A stretch of 9,188 nucleotides of DNA, from assembly GCF_015668195.1 (NCBI RefSeq), contig NZ_JADPFC010000018.1, forward strand, positions 1 to 9,188. The letters run 5' to 3'. The DNA is from Romboutsia_C sp015668195 (GTDB lineage Bacteria; Bacillota; Clostridia; Peptostreptococcales; Peptostreptococcaceae). The notes beneath the pieces were generated by a model. That model had not been told where the DNA came from and made no database searches. It saw nothing but the letters and a program-made list of their open reading frames with translations. How positions within the stretch are numbered: the first letter of the stretch is position 1; each line of letters starts with the position of its first letter. Position numbers and translations under genes: made by a program. Of the stretch, positions 1-6,042 are shown piece by piece.

Positions 1-334
<334 letters not shown>

Positions 335-500
335 GTTGTTACCTGCTCAGACTATCATTATCTGAATATCTGGCTTGGTTGTTTTCGATTCTTTTAAGAA
401 TCAGTTATATAAATTAACCTACTGTTTAATTTTCAAAGTTCATTTTAAGCGACTGTGTCGGCGCTTACTTTTTTGTTTTTGCCCTTTTCTTAAGGACAAG
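335..500 (-). other. 16S rRNA leader with hairpins and a boxA-like segment
   Basis: This is the transcribed spacer between the rRNA promoter and the 16S 5' end. On the minus strand it holds a stable early hairpin (446-467, with CGAC/GTCG and AAG/CTT pairs), then AACTTTGAAAATTAAACAG (about 423-440). That segment resembles the CUUUGAAAA boxA/processing sequence of Firmicute rRNA leaders. A GATTCTT/AAGAATC palindrome follows (387-402). Such leaders load antitermination factors and pair with distal spacers for RNase III processing; those roles are inferred here from family knowledge. Confidence 0.7.
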
Positions 501-504
501 TAAT

Positions 505-533
505 ACTATATCACCTTACATTTATATCGTCAA
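505..533 (-). promoter_or_regulatory. rRNA operon promoter
   Basis: Minus strand: the -35 TTGACG (528-533) and the -10 TATAGT (505-510) are separated by exactly 17 bp. Transcription should start at about 497-501, roughly 165 nt before mature 16S. Both hexamers are five of six matches to consensus, and A-tracts lie directly upstream, as expected for a strong rRNA promoter. Confidence 0.88.
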
Positions 534-536
534 TAC

Positions 537-563
537 TTTTTTTAAACTTTTTTTAATTTTTTT
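537..563 (-). promoter_or_regulatory. UP-like element of phased A-tracts
   Basis: Three 7-bp A-tracts (A on the minus strand; T runs at 537-543, 548-554 and 557-563 on the plus strand) lie immediately upstream of the rRNA -35. Their centres are 11 and 9 bp apart, close to one helical turn, which predicts intrinsic bending and contact with the RNA polymerase alpha C-terminal domain. The remainder of 564-629 is AT-rich and shows nothing else I can name. Confidence 0.65.
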
Positions 564-629
564 CTTAATCTATTATTAACTCTGATTTAGTCTATGTATT
601 TTTCTACATTTCATACTAATTTTTATATT

Positions 630-681
630 TATTTATTGATATAAGAAATCTTTTTTACAAGCTTCCTTATATCAATAAATA
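630..681. repeat. 16-bp perfect inverted repeat after the redoxin gene
   Basis: The arms TATTTATTGATATAAG (630-645) and CTTATATCAATAAATA (666-681) are perfect reverse complements around a 20-bp loop; one G.U and two A-U pairs could extend the stem to 19. The right arm abuts the TAG stop codon of the redoxin gene (682-684). Neither strand has a T-run after the stem, so it is not a standard intrinsic terminator, though it may end or protect the redoxin mRNA. It lies about 100 bp upstream of the rRNA promoter. Confidence 0.8.
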
Positions 682-912
682 CTATTTCTCTAATAGTTGT
701 ATCATTCTACTTATATCTAAACCTAAGACATGTTCTCCGTCTATAATAGTTAGAGGAATAGACATATACCCCATACTTATCAACTTTTTCTTAGCATCTA
801 AGTCTTTCGATATATTATATTCTTTATATTCAATATTTTTATTTTTTAGAAACTCTTTAGCTTTTATACATTGTGGACATGTATCACTAGTATATATCTC
901 TACTACTTTCAT
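682..912 (-). CDS. Glutaredoxin/NrdH-like thiol-disulfide redoxin, 76 aa
   Basis: This is a small cytoplasmic thioredoxin-fold protein. The redox motif CPQC is at residues 12-15 after the first strand (VVEIYTSDTC). The cis-proline loop SIPLTIIDG (51-59) follows, with Pro53 in the position that lines the active site. The end, GLDISRMIQLLEK, matches the usual glutaredoxin close 'G-x-D-x-x-x-L/I-xx-LL'. The length of 76 aa is typical of NrdH and short glutaredoxins. The ATG is supported by AGGAG (921-925) eight bases upstream. The partner is unknown: NrdH proteins reduce class Ib ribonucleotide reductase, but no nrd gene is nearby, so a general dithiol-reductase role is equally possible. It is divergent from the glycosyltransferase gene and followed at once by a 16-bp inverted repeat. 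The fold is firm; the physiological substrate is not. Confidence 0.88.
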   Translation of the reverse strand: MKVVEIYTSDTCPQCIKAKEFLKNKNIEYKEYNISKDLDAKKKLISMGYMSIPLTIIDGEHVLGLDISRMIQLLEK

Positions 913-978
913 TCTTTCTGCTCCTAAGTATTTATTTTGTTATGCTTGTATTTTCTTTTATATTATATTAGATTATTA

Positions 979-1006
979 TTAACTCATTATTAGTATATAA
1001 TATAAT
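979..1006 (+). promoter_or_regulatory. Candidate promoter for the glycosyltransferase gene
   Basis: Plus strand: TTAACT (979-984), 16 bp, TATAAT (1001-1006), giving a start near 1013 and a leader of about 86 nt. The region is so AT-rich that several TATAAT-like boxes exist, including one at 996-1001, so this is only the best-spaced choice. Confidence 0.4.
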
Positions 1007-1039
1007 ATATAATTTATTTTTTCTAAGTTAATATATTTA

Positions 1040-1068
1040 ATAATACAAAAAATCGCATTATTATTCAA
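1040..1068 (-). promoter_or_regulatory. Candidate promoter for the redoxin gene
   Basis: Minus strand: TTGAAT (1063-1068), 17 bp, TATTAT (1040-1045). Transcription would start near 1033, leaving a leader of about 120 nt before the ATG at 912. The spacing is ideal and the hexamers are good, but AT-rich background makes chance matches common. Confidence 0.5.
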
Positions 1069-1098
1069 TATAACTCTACATTTTAGGAGGATTTTAAT

Positions 1099-2295
1099 AT
1101 GAGCAAAAAGGTATTGATTATGTCTGCTTCAACTGGTGGAGGTCATAATAGAGCTGCTCGGGCAATTAAAGAGGAGTTAGAACAAAAAACGATAGATGGT
1201 TTTAATATACAATGTGAAATAGTGGATAGTTTAAAATTAGTTAATAATACAATGGATAAAATAATATCTAGAGGATATGAAAAGTCTGCTATATATACCC
1301 CAAAAGCTTACGGTAGTGTATACAGATTTTCTGAGACCTCTCTTGTTTCTAAAAATGAGTTTAAAGGTAATTTGCTTACATCTTTAATGGCAAAAAAATT
1401 CAAAAAGCTTTTAAATGATTCTAAACCTGATTTAATTATAGGTACACATCCCTTCCCTATGATAGCTTTAAGTACACTAAAAAAACATAGTGATGGAAGT
1501 TCTGATCACGGTTTACATCTAGGTGATCACCATAATACTATAGATGTGCCTCCAATGATCTCTGTACTTACAGATTATACTACTCACTCTACATGGATAC
1601 AAAATGAAATAGACTATTATATAGTAGGTCATGAGTATGTAAAAGAATTGCTAGCATATGAAGGCGTTGATACTGAAAAAATTAAACCTTTTGGTATCCC
1701 CGTAGAAAAATCATTCTTAAGTAATAGAGAGAAAGAAGAGGTTTTAAATGAATTAGGTTTATCTTCTGATAAACTTACAGTTCTACTTATGGGAGGAAGC
1801 TTTGGTGCTGGTAATATAAAAGAAACCTTAGAAGAATTACTAGATATTGATAGAGATTTTCAAATTTTAGTCATTACGGGAAGAAATGAATCTTTAAAAG
1901 AGAAACTTGAAAAGAAATTAGCTACTCACAATCATAATAAAAATATATGTGTACTTGGCTACACTAATAAAATGAATGATATACTTGCTTCTATTGACGT
2001 TTTAATAACAAAACCTGGTGGTTTAACTACTACAGAAGCTTTATTAAAAGACGTTCCTATGATTGTTCCATATTATATTCCTGGACAAGAAGAAGAAAAC
2101 TTAGATTTTCTTTCAAATTGTGGTGCAGCTCTTAGAACGACTAAAAAGTATACTCTTTCAGTTTTACTGAAAGTACTAATAGATGATCCATCTAGATTAG
2201 ATATGTTAAAGAAAAATATAAAATCTATAAGAAAATTTAATTCTTCTCAAAATATAGCTAATTTAGTTGAGGATGTATTACTATCTATGAATTAG
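1099..2295 (+). CDS. GT28 / MGDG-synthase-family glycosyltransferase (UgtP-like), 398 aa
   Basis: This is a predicted membrane-surface glycosyltransferase that moves a hexose from a UDP-sugar to diacylglycerol or a related lipid. The N-terminal MGDG-synthase domain begins with VLIMSASTGGGHNRAARAI; the GGGH signature is residues 13-16. It continues through IGTHPFP (114-120) and SVLTDYTTHSTW (155-166). The C-terminal GT28 domain has the glycine-rich GGSFGAGN (232-239), the donor-binding TKPGGLTTTEAL (304-315) and PGQEEEN (328-334). There is no signal peptide or membrane helix, as usual for peripheral enzymes of this family. AGGAGG (1085-1090) lies eight bases before the ATG. Residues 129-150 form a His/Asp/Gly-rich insert (H130, H137, H140, H144, H145) between two conserved blocks. 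It is the only plus-strand gene in the window. Whether it makes mono- or diglucosyl lipid, or uses galactose, cannot be read from the sequence. Confidence 0.88.
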   Translation: MSKKVLIMSASTGGGHNRAARAIKEELEQKTIDGFNIQCEIVDSLKLVNNTMDKIISRGYEKSAIYTPKAYGSVYRFSETSLVSKNEFKGNLLTSLMAKKFKKLLNDSKPDLIIGTHPFPMIALSTLKKHSDGSSDHGLHLGDHHNTIDVPPMISVLTDYTTHSTWIQNEIDYYIVGHEYVKELLAYEGVDTEKIKPFGIPVEKSFLSNREKEEVLNELGLSSDKLTVLLMGGSFGAGNIKETLEELLDIDRDFQILVITGRNESLKEKLEKKLATHNHNKNICVLGYTNKMNDILASIDVLITKPGGLTTTEALLKDVPMIVPYYIPGQEEENLDFLSNCGAALRTTKKYTLSVLLKVLIDDPSRLDMLKKNIKSIRKFNSSQNIANLVEDVLLSMN

Positions 2296-2316
2296 TATTA
2301 ATTAAATTTACATAAT

Positions 2317-2350
2317 AAATGCCCAATGAATAATATCCTTTGGGCATTTT
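2317..2350. terminator. Bidirectional terminator between convergent genes
   Basis: A perfect 10-bp stem, AAATGCCCAA (2317-2326) and TTGGGCATTT (2340-2349), has a 13-nt loop. It lies 22 bases after the glycosyltransferase stop and 16 bases after the stop of the convergent 74-aa gene. T-rich flanks on both strands suggest that it serves both, although each U-run is short. Confidence 0.8.
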
Positions 2351-2365
2351 ACAATTATCTATATA

Positions 2366-2590
2366 TTAGTATGTAGGTTCATAAAAATCTTCTTCATAAT
2401 CATATTGATACTTCTTATAATTATTCCTAAAGCACGAGTTTTTGCTTTTCTGAGCTTTACTGTTTTTTTTCTTTATTAATAAGCTCATATCATCAGATTC
2501 TGTAAACTTTGTTTTTCCTTTAGATTTTAAGTTTTTTTCTCTTTTTTCTTTCAAAGCTTTTCTCTCTTCTAGGCTCATTGTTGATTTCAT
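2366..2590 (-). CDS. Small charged protein of unknown function, 74 aa
   Basis: I do not recognise this protein. Residues 5-26 are a very lysine- and glutamate-rich stretch likely to be helical (MSLEERKALKEKREKNLK). A basic middle follows (IKKKNSKAQKSK, 39-50), then an acidic tyrosine-rich tail with Tyr at 58, 61, 63, 65, 70 and 74. There is one Cys (53) and no membrane segment or signal peptide. It looks like a real gene: AGGAG (2597-2601) sits six bases before the ATG, a consensus-like promoter lies at 2630-2658, and the gene stands alone between the recR terminator and the shared terminator at 2317-2350. The Met at residue 5 is a poorer start because it is too far from the ribosome binding site. 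A nucleic-acid- or ribosome-binding role would fit the composition but is only a guess. Confidence 0.72.
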   Translation of the reverse strand: MKSTMSLEERKALKEKREKNLKSKGKTKFTESDDMSLLIKKKNSKAQKSKNSCFRNNYKKYQYDYEEDFYEPTY

Positions 2591-2629
2591 TTTATTCTCC
2601 TATAAATAATTTTGAATGAATTTATTAAA

Positions 2630-2658
2630 ATTATACATTAACTCATTGTTTAATTCAA
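2630..2658 (-). promoter_or_regulatory. Promoter of the 74-aa gene
   Basis: Minus strand: TTGAAT (2653-2658), 17 bp, TATAAT (2630-2635). The start is expected near 2623, giving a leader of about 33 nt that contains the ribosome binding site. Because it lies after the recR terminator, it makes the 74-aa gene an independent unit. Confidence 0.72.
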
Positions 2659-2704
2659 CAAGTGTACCCTATATTATTTGAGTAAATTTATATCAATAAA
2701 CGAC

Positions 2705-2734
2705 AAAAAATCGAGGTAAATTCCTCGATTTTTT
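2705..2734 (-). terminator. Terminator of the dnaX-ybaB-recR unit
   Basis: A perfect 12-bp stem, AAAAAATCGAGG and CCTCGATTTTTT, has a 6-nt loop (2717-2722). On the minus strand the stem ends in a six-T run (2710-2705). The recR stop codon TAA (2733-2735) overlaps the first two bases of the stem, so the hairpin starts as translation ends. Confidence 0.93.
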
Positions 2735-3332
2735 ATATTTCTCTTCTTCCTTCTAAAGCTTTTGATATAGTTACTTCATCAGCATACTCTAAGTCTCCAC
2801 CTACTGGTAGACCATGAGCAATTCTAGTAACTTTTATCCCCATAGGTTTTAAAAGTCTAGCTATATACATAGCCGTAGCTTCCCCTTCAATTGTTGGGTT
2901 TGTAGCCATTATTACTTCTCTTACATCCTGATTTCCTAATCTTTGGATTAGCTCTTTAATTTTTATCATATCAGGTCCAATACCATCCATAGGAGATATA
3001 ACTCCATTTAATACATGATATTGCCCCTTAAATTCTCTTGTTCTCTCCATAGCAGCAACATCTCTAGGATCTTCTACTACACATATTACACCAGCATCTC
3101 TGTTTTTATTAGAACACATACTACAAGGGTCTGTGTCTGTTATATTACAGCATACTGAACAATATTTTATTTCTCTCTTAGCTTCTAAGATAGCTTTAGA
3201 TAAAGACTCTACATCATTAACATTCATGTTTATTACATGGAAAGCTAATCTTTGAGCAGTTTTTCTACCTACCCCTGGAAGCTTTGAAAATTCTTCTATA
3301 AGCCTAGCTATAGGCCCTGTATAAGATTGCAT
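2733..3332 (-). CDS. recR: Recombination mediator protein RecR
   Basis: RecR works with RecO (and RecF) to load RecA onto SSB-coated single-stranded DNA at gaps and stalled forks. The 199-aa length matches the family (about 198-201). The order is: helix-hairpin-helix LPGVGRKTAQRLAFHV (18-33), zinc finger with C58, C61, C70 and C73 (CSVC...CSMC), TOPRIM domain starting GVICVVEDPRDV (81-92) with ATNPTIEGEATAMYIARL (143-160), and the conserved C-terminal RIAHGLPVGGDLEYAD (170-185). The ATG lies 11 bases after the ybaB stop and is preceded by AGGTGA (3337-3342), a match to the 5' part of the anti-Shine-Dalgarno. This is the usual Firmicute dnaX-ybaB-recR order, and recR is the last gene of the unit. 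Confidence 0.98.
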   Translation of the reverse strand: MQSYTGPIARLIEEFSKLPGVGRKTAQRLAFHVINMNVNDVESLSKAILEAKREIKYCSVCCNITDTDPCSMCSNKNRDAGVICVVEDPRDVAAMERTREFKGQYHVLNGVISPMDGIGPDMIKIKELIQRLGNQDVREVIMATNPTIEGEATAMYIARLLKPMGIKVTRIAHGLPVGGDLEYADEVTISKALEGRREI

Positions 3333-3343
3333 ATTATCACCTA

Positions 3344-3688
3344 CTAGAATAACCCTGGTATGTTCATTCCTCCAGTTAATTTACCCATTTGAGATGATTG
3401 CATTTCATCAACATTTCTTAAAGCTTCATTTATAGCACTTAATACTAAGTCTTGTAACATCTCTATGTCATCTGGATCAACAACTTCAGGTTTTATATTT
3501 ATATCTAAAACTTCTTTCTTACCGTTAACTTTTACAGTAACAGCTCCTCCACCAACTGAAGCTTCTATTTCCTTAGCTTCTAATTCTTCTTGCATCTTTT
3601 GCATGTTTTCTTGCATCTTTTGAGCCTGCTTTAATAAATTATTCATATTTCCAGGCATCATTCCGCCTCCAAAACCTCTTTTAGCCAT
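3344..3688 (-). CDS. ybaB: YbaB/EbfC nucleoid-associated protein, 114 aa
   Basis: This is a small dimeric DNA-binding protein of the YbaB/EbfC family (B. subtilis YaaK), almost always encoded between dnaX and recR. An N-terminal Met/Gln-rich helix (NNLLKQAQKMQENMQKMQEE, 16-35) is followed by the conserved beta region ASVGGGAVTVKVNGKKEV (43-60). Then come INIKPEVVDPDDIEMLQDL (63-81) and a helix with INEALRNVDEM (86-96). The tail GMNIPGLF is typical. The start at 3688 is fixed by AAGGAGG (3697-3703) eight bases upstream; the in-frame Met10 and Met11 have no such site. The gene is 55 bp after dnaX, and that gap carries a possible extended -10 promoter, so ybaB-recR may also be expressed apart from dnaX. 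Confidence 0.96.
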   Translation of the reverse strand: MAKRGFGGGMMPGNMNNLLKQAQKMQENMQKMQEELEAKEIEASVGGGAVTVKVNGKKEVLDINIKPEVVDPDDIEMLQDLVLSAINEALRNVDEMQSSQMGKLTGGMNIPGLF

Positions 3689-3722
3689 TTTAAATTCCTC
3701 CTTAAAACTATTTTATTTTAAT

Positions 3723-3731
3723 ATTATATCA
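3723..3731 (-). promoter_or_regulatory. Possible internal extended -10 promoter for ybaB-recR
   Basis: Minus strand: TGATATAAT (TGA at 3729-3731, TATAAT at 3723-3728) lies in the 55-bp gap after the dnaX stop. No good -35 is present at 16-17 bp; the extended TGn may compensate. The same ATGATATAAT decamer is found in the dnaX promoter. Confidence 0.45.
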
Positions 3732-3743
3732 TATTAGTGTTTA

Positions 3744-5390
3744 TTATTTACTTTCATTTTCTTCGACACTATCTTTTATTTCTAGTATCTCCTCATTTAC
3801 TATACTTTTTAGAATCTCCTCACCTTTGTCAACTTTTCCACTCTTTATTTCTAAGTCTATGTTTTTAACTTCAGATTCTAATATTATTTTTATATTAAAA
3901 CTTCTACTTATAGTTTCCCTTATTACTTTTTCTATATATGCTATAGTATCAGGTTCGCTTAGTCTTTTCTTAGCAAATGCAAATCCATCTGAGTATATTA
4001 GATACAACACATTTTCATATACATTAAAACTACTTACATCACCTAATAAGAAGTATACTGGCATTTGTTTACTTTGCTTATCATCCTTTATACTCTTTCT
4101 AATCTTAGGCCATGATGACTCTATAAGCTTAACATCTTCACTTTTAACAGATTCGTATACTACTTCATCTGTCTCTATTATTTCTTTTTCCTCTATTATA
4201 TTATTAGTATTCTCTATATTGTTGCTATTAACCTTTATATTTCCACTCTCTATTTTCTTCTCTAAATTCTCTATTCTCTTTATTAAAGCTTCTTTACTTT
4301 CATCAAACATAGGTTGGGCTATTTTCATCATAGTAACTTCAGCTAGAACCCTTGGATTTGATGAGCTTTTCATGCTATCTTGTGTAACAGATAATATATT
4401 TAAAACTCTTATAATATCATTTACATCTACACTTTCAGCTTGGGACTTTAATTTATCTATAGTCTCTTCTGGTAAAGAAATTATCTCATCTAATTCAGTT
4501 GACACCTTACAAACCATAAGATTTCTAAAATGGTCTATTAAATCATTAATTAAATTTCTTATATCCTTACCCCAAATTACAAATTCATTTAGTGCTTGAA
4601 GAGAGTTTTTTGTATCTTGATTTATTATGAACTGAGACATCTCAAATAATTGCTCTATATTTACTGTTCCTAATAATTCAACTACATCTTTGTATTCTAT
4701 TTTGTTACCACCAAAAGATATACATTGATCTAATATACTTAAGGCATCTCTCAGTGCACCTTGTGCATTTCTAGCTATTAGGTTAAGTGCTTTATCTTCA
4801 ACTTCTATATTTTCCTCATTGCATATCTTTTTCATTCTTTCAGACATATCATTAACCGTAACTCTTTTGAAGTCAAATCTTTGACATCTAGATAGTATTG
4901 TAGCCGGTATCTTATGAGGTTCAGTTGTAGCTAATATAAATATTATATATGATGGTGGTTCTTCTAATGTCTTTAAAAGTGCATTAAAGGCCCCTTGCGA
5001 TAACATATGAACCTCATCTATTATGTATACCTTATATTTAGCCTTTGTAGGCGAATATTTAACACTTTCTCTAAGCTCTCTTATATCATCTACACTATTG
5101 TTAGATGCCGCATCTATCTCTACAACATCCATTATATTATCATTTATTATATCCTTACATACTTCACATTCATTACAAGGCTCTTGGTCTTTACTTTGCA
5201 CACAATTAACTGCTCTAGCAAATATTTTAGCCGTAGATGTTTTACCTGTTCCTCTCGTTCCTGTAAATAAATATGCATGTCCTACATTATTATTTTCTAT
5301 CTGATTCTTTAACGTTCTTATTATATGTTGTTGGCCTACGACATCTTCAAAATTTTGTGGCCTATATGCTCTATATAATGCTTTATGCAT
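3744..5390 (-). CDS. dnaX: DNA polymerase III subunit gamma/tau (clamp loader ATPase)
   Basis: DnaX is the AAA+ ATPase of the clamp loader that places the sliding clamp on primed DNA and links replisome polymerases. The N-terminus HKALYRAYRPQNFEDVVGQ is diagnostic. Walker A is GTRGTGKTS (44-52). The zinc module is C63, C72, C75 and C78. Walker B is VYIIDEVHML (121-130). Sensor 1 and the SRC arginine-finger region are ATTEPHKIP...SRC (154-169), and sensor 2 is GALRDALS (211-218). The oligomerisation domain continues to about residue 360. A coiled segment and a polar, Asn-rich linker (about 365-425) lead to a compact C-terminal domain. At 548 aa the length is normal for Firmicute full-length tau. 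AAGGAG (5399-5404) sits eight bases before the ATG. An A AAA AAC heptamer lies in frame at codons 260-262. The gene heads the dnaX-ybaB-recR unit. Confidence 0.98.
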   Translation of the reverse strand: MHKALYRAYRPQNFEDVVGQQHIIRTLKNQIENNNVGHAYLFTGTRGTGKTSTAKIFARAVNCVQSKDQEPCNECEVCKDIINDNIMDVVEIDAASNNSVDDIRELRESVKYSPTKAKYKVYIIDEVHMLSQGAFNALLKTLEEPPSYIIFILATTEPHKIPATILSRCQRFDFKRVTVNDMSERMKKICNEENIEVEDKALNLIARNAQGALRDALSILDQCISFGGNKIEYKDVVELLGTVNIEQLFEMSQFIINQDTKNSLQALNEFVIWGKDIRNLINDLIDHFRNLMVCKVSTELDEIISLPEETIDKLKSQAESVDVNDIIRVLNILSVTQDSMKSSSNPRVLAEVTMMKIAQPMFDESKEALIKRIENLEKKIESGNIKVNSNNIENTNNIIEEKEIIETDEVVYESVKSEDVKLIESSWPKIRKSIKDDKQSKQMPVYFLLGDVSSFNVYENVLYLIYSDGFAFAKKRLSEPDTIAYIEKVIRETISRSFNIKIILESEVKNIDLEIKSGKVDKGEEILKSIVNEEILEIKDSVEENESK

Positions 5391-5439
5391 TCTTATCTCT
5401 CCTTAAATAAACTTCATACAATTAATCTATTTTTATCTA

Positions 5440-5469
5440 ATTATATCATCACATTACTTATATTTTAAA
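5440..5469 (-). promoter_or_regulatory. dnaX promoter (extended -10)
   Basis: Minus strand: TATAAT (5440-5445) preceded by TGA (5446-5448) forms an extended -10; TTTAAA (5464-5469) is a weak -35 at 18 bp. The start would be near 5433, giving a leader of about 42 nt with the dnaX ribosome binding site. Confidence 0.6.
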
Positions 5470-5593
5470 TGATAGTATTTATTTTTATATAAAATACAAC
5501 CTATATTAATTATTAGCGTTATTAAATGTAAATATATACTAATCAAGCTAAGTTTATTTTAAAATATAAATTATCTTAACTAATTTCATTAAA

Positions 5594-5618
5594 GGTATAA
5601 AAAACATATTTTTATACC
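5594..5618. repeat. 10-bp perfect hairpin in the ffs-dnaX gap
   Basis: GGTATAAAAA (5594-5603) and TTTTTATACC (5609-5618) form a perfect stem with a 5-nt loop. On the minus strand it is followed by TTTAAT, a weak terminator tail. It lies inside the roughly 350-bp space between ffs and dnaX (5391-5747), which otherwise holds the dnaX promoter, the ffs terminator and one more candidate promoter, but no gene that I can support. Confidence 0.55.
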
Positions 5619-5672
5619 ATGTCTATTAACCATTTTGTATATATTCATTGATATATTTCTAAAATTATGTAT

Positions 5673-5701
5673 ATAATATAAACTTCATGATTTTCTTACA
5701 A
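5673..5701 (-). promoter_or_regulatory. Candidate promoter just after the ffs terminator
   Basis: Minus strand: TTGTAA (5696-5701), 17 bp, TATTAT (5673-5678), starting near 5666. It would give either a short transcript ending at the hairpin 5594-5618 or a second, long-leader start for dnaX. The hexamers are imperfect and the background is AT-rich. Confidence 0.35.
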
Positions 5702-5703
5702 TT

Positions 5704-5731
5704 AAAAAAAATCCCTTATAATAAGAGATTT
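5704..5731 (-). terminator. Terminator of the tadA-tRNA-Ser-ffs unit
   Basis: Minus strand: AAATCTCTT, loop ATTAT, AAGGGATTT (9 bp, one G.U), continuing into a T-run down to 5704. It begins 17 nt after the SRP RNA 3' end. Confidence 0.88.
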
Positions 5732-5747
5732 GTTTTTATATATTAAA

Positions 5748-6014
5748 GCTGTACACCATCTATTGATTTACTCTCATAGGCGTTACCTAAACAGTTAGCT
5801 CAACTTAGGCACCCCTACGGCACACGGAAGTGATCACTTACCGCTGCTTCCTTCCGGATCTGACGGAGTTCATGAGCTCCCATTGCGTAGGACCTAAGTG
5901 TCAACACCACTTATTTAGGGCAGCCCTACAAGATGTAAACCTCTAGATGGAATTCAATCCTGCTATAGCGGATTGCAGGTTACAGGGCACCGCTACCTCC
6001 CCATCTAGTACAGC
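5748..6014 (-). ncRNA. ffs: SRP RNA, large Firmicute type with Alu domain (about 267 nt)
   Basis: This is the RNA scaffold of the signal recognition particle, which pairs with Ffh to target membrane proteins co-translationally. The ends are set by closing helix 5: 5' GCTGTAC (6014-6008) pairs with 3' GTACAGC (5754-5748). Near the 5' end are the Alu-domain segments GGGAGGTAGCGGTGCCCTG and ACCTGCAATCCGC. The conserved helix 8 hairpin TCCGGAAGGAAGCAGCGGTA, with its GGAA tetraloop and Ffh-binding internal loops, is complete at about 5840-5860. The length of about 267 nt fits the B. subtilis/clostridial class, not the short E. coli form. The 5' end is 28 nt after the tRNA-Ser 3' end. The only promoter-like sequence in that gap is TATAAG (6018-6023) with no -35, so the RNA may be cut from a transcript shared with tadA and the tRNA. 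Exact mature ends may differ by a few bases. Confidence 0.95.
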
Positions 6015-6042
6015 AAACTTATAACCATATTTAAATTTCCTC

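Noticed and set aside
2688..2700. 13-base match TTATATCAATAAA to the inverted repeat arm at 667-679
   Set aside because: The match is pure A/T except for one C, in a very AT-rich genome, and is not paired here; too likely by chance to call a dispersed repeat without a genome search.
2317..2734. Short repeated hairpins as a possible CRISPR or mobile element
   Set aside because: They are single terminator hairpins with unrelated arms; there are no regularly spaced repeats, transposase gene or target duplications anywhere in the window.
3826..4599. Plus-strand open frame of 257 codons
   Set aside because: It lies wholly antisense to the well-supported dnaX gene, has a low-complexity Ser/Leu/Ile composition typical of an AT-rich antisense frame, and has no ribosome binding site.
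5007..5304. Two overlapping plus-strand open frames
   Set aside because: Both are antisense to the DnaX ATPase domain, which carries all its motifs; there are no start signals.
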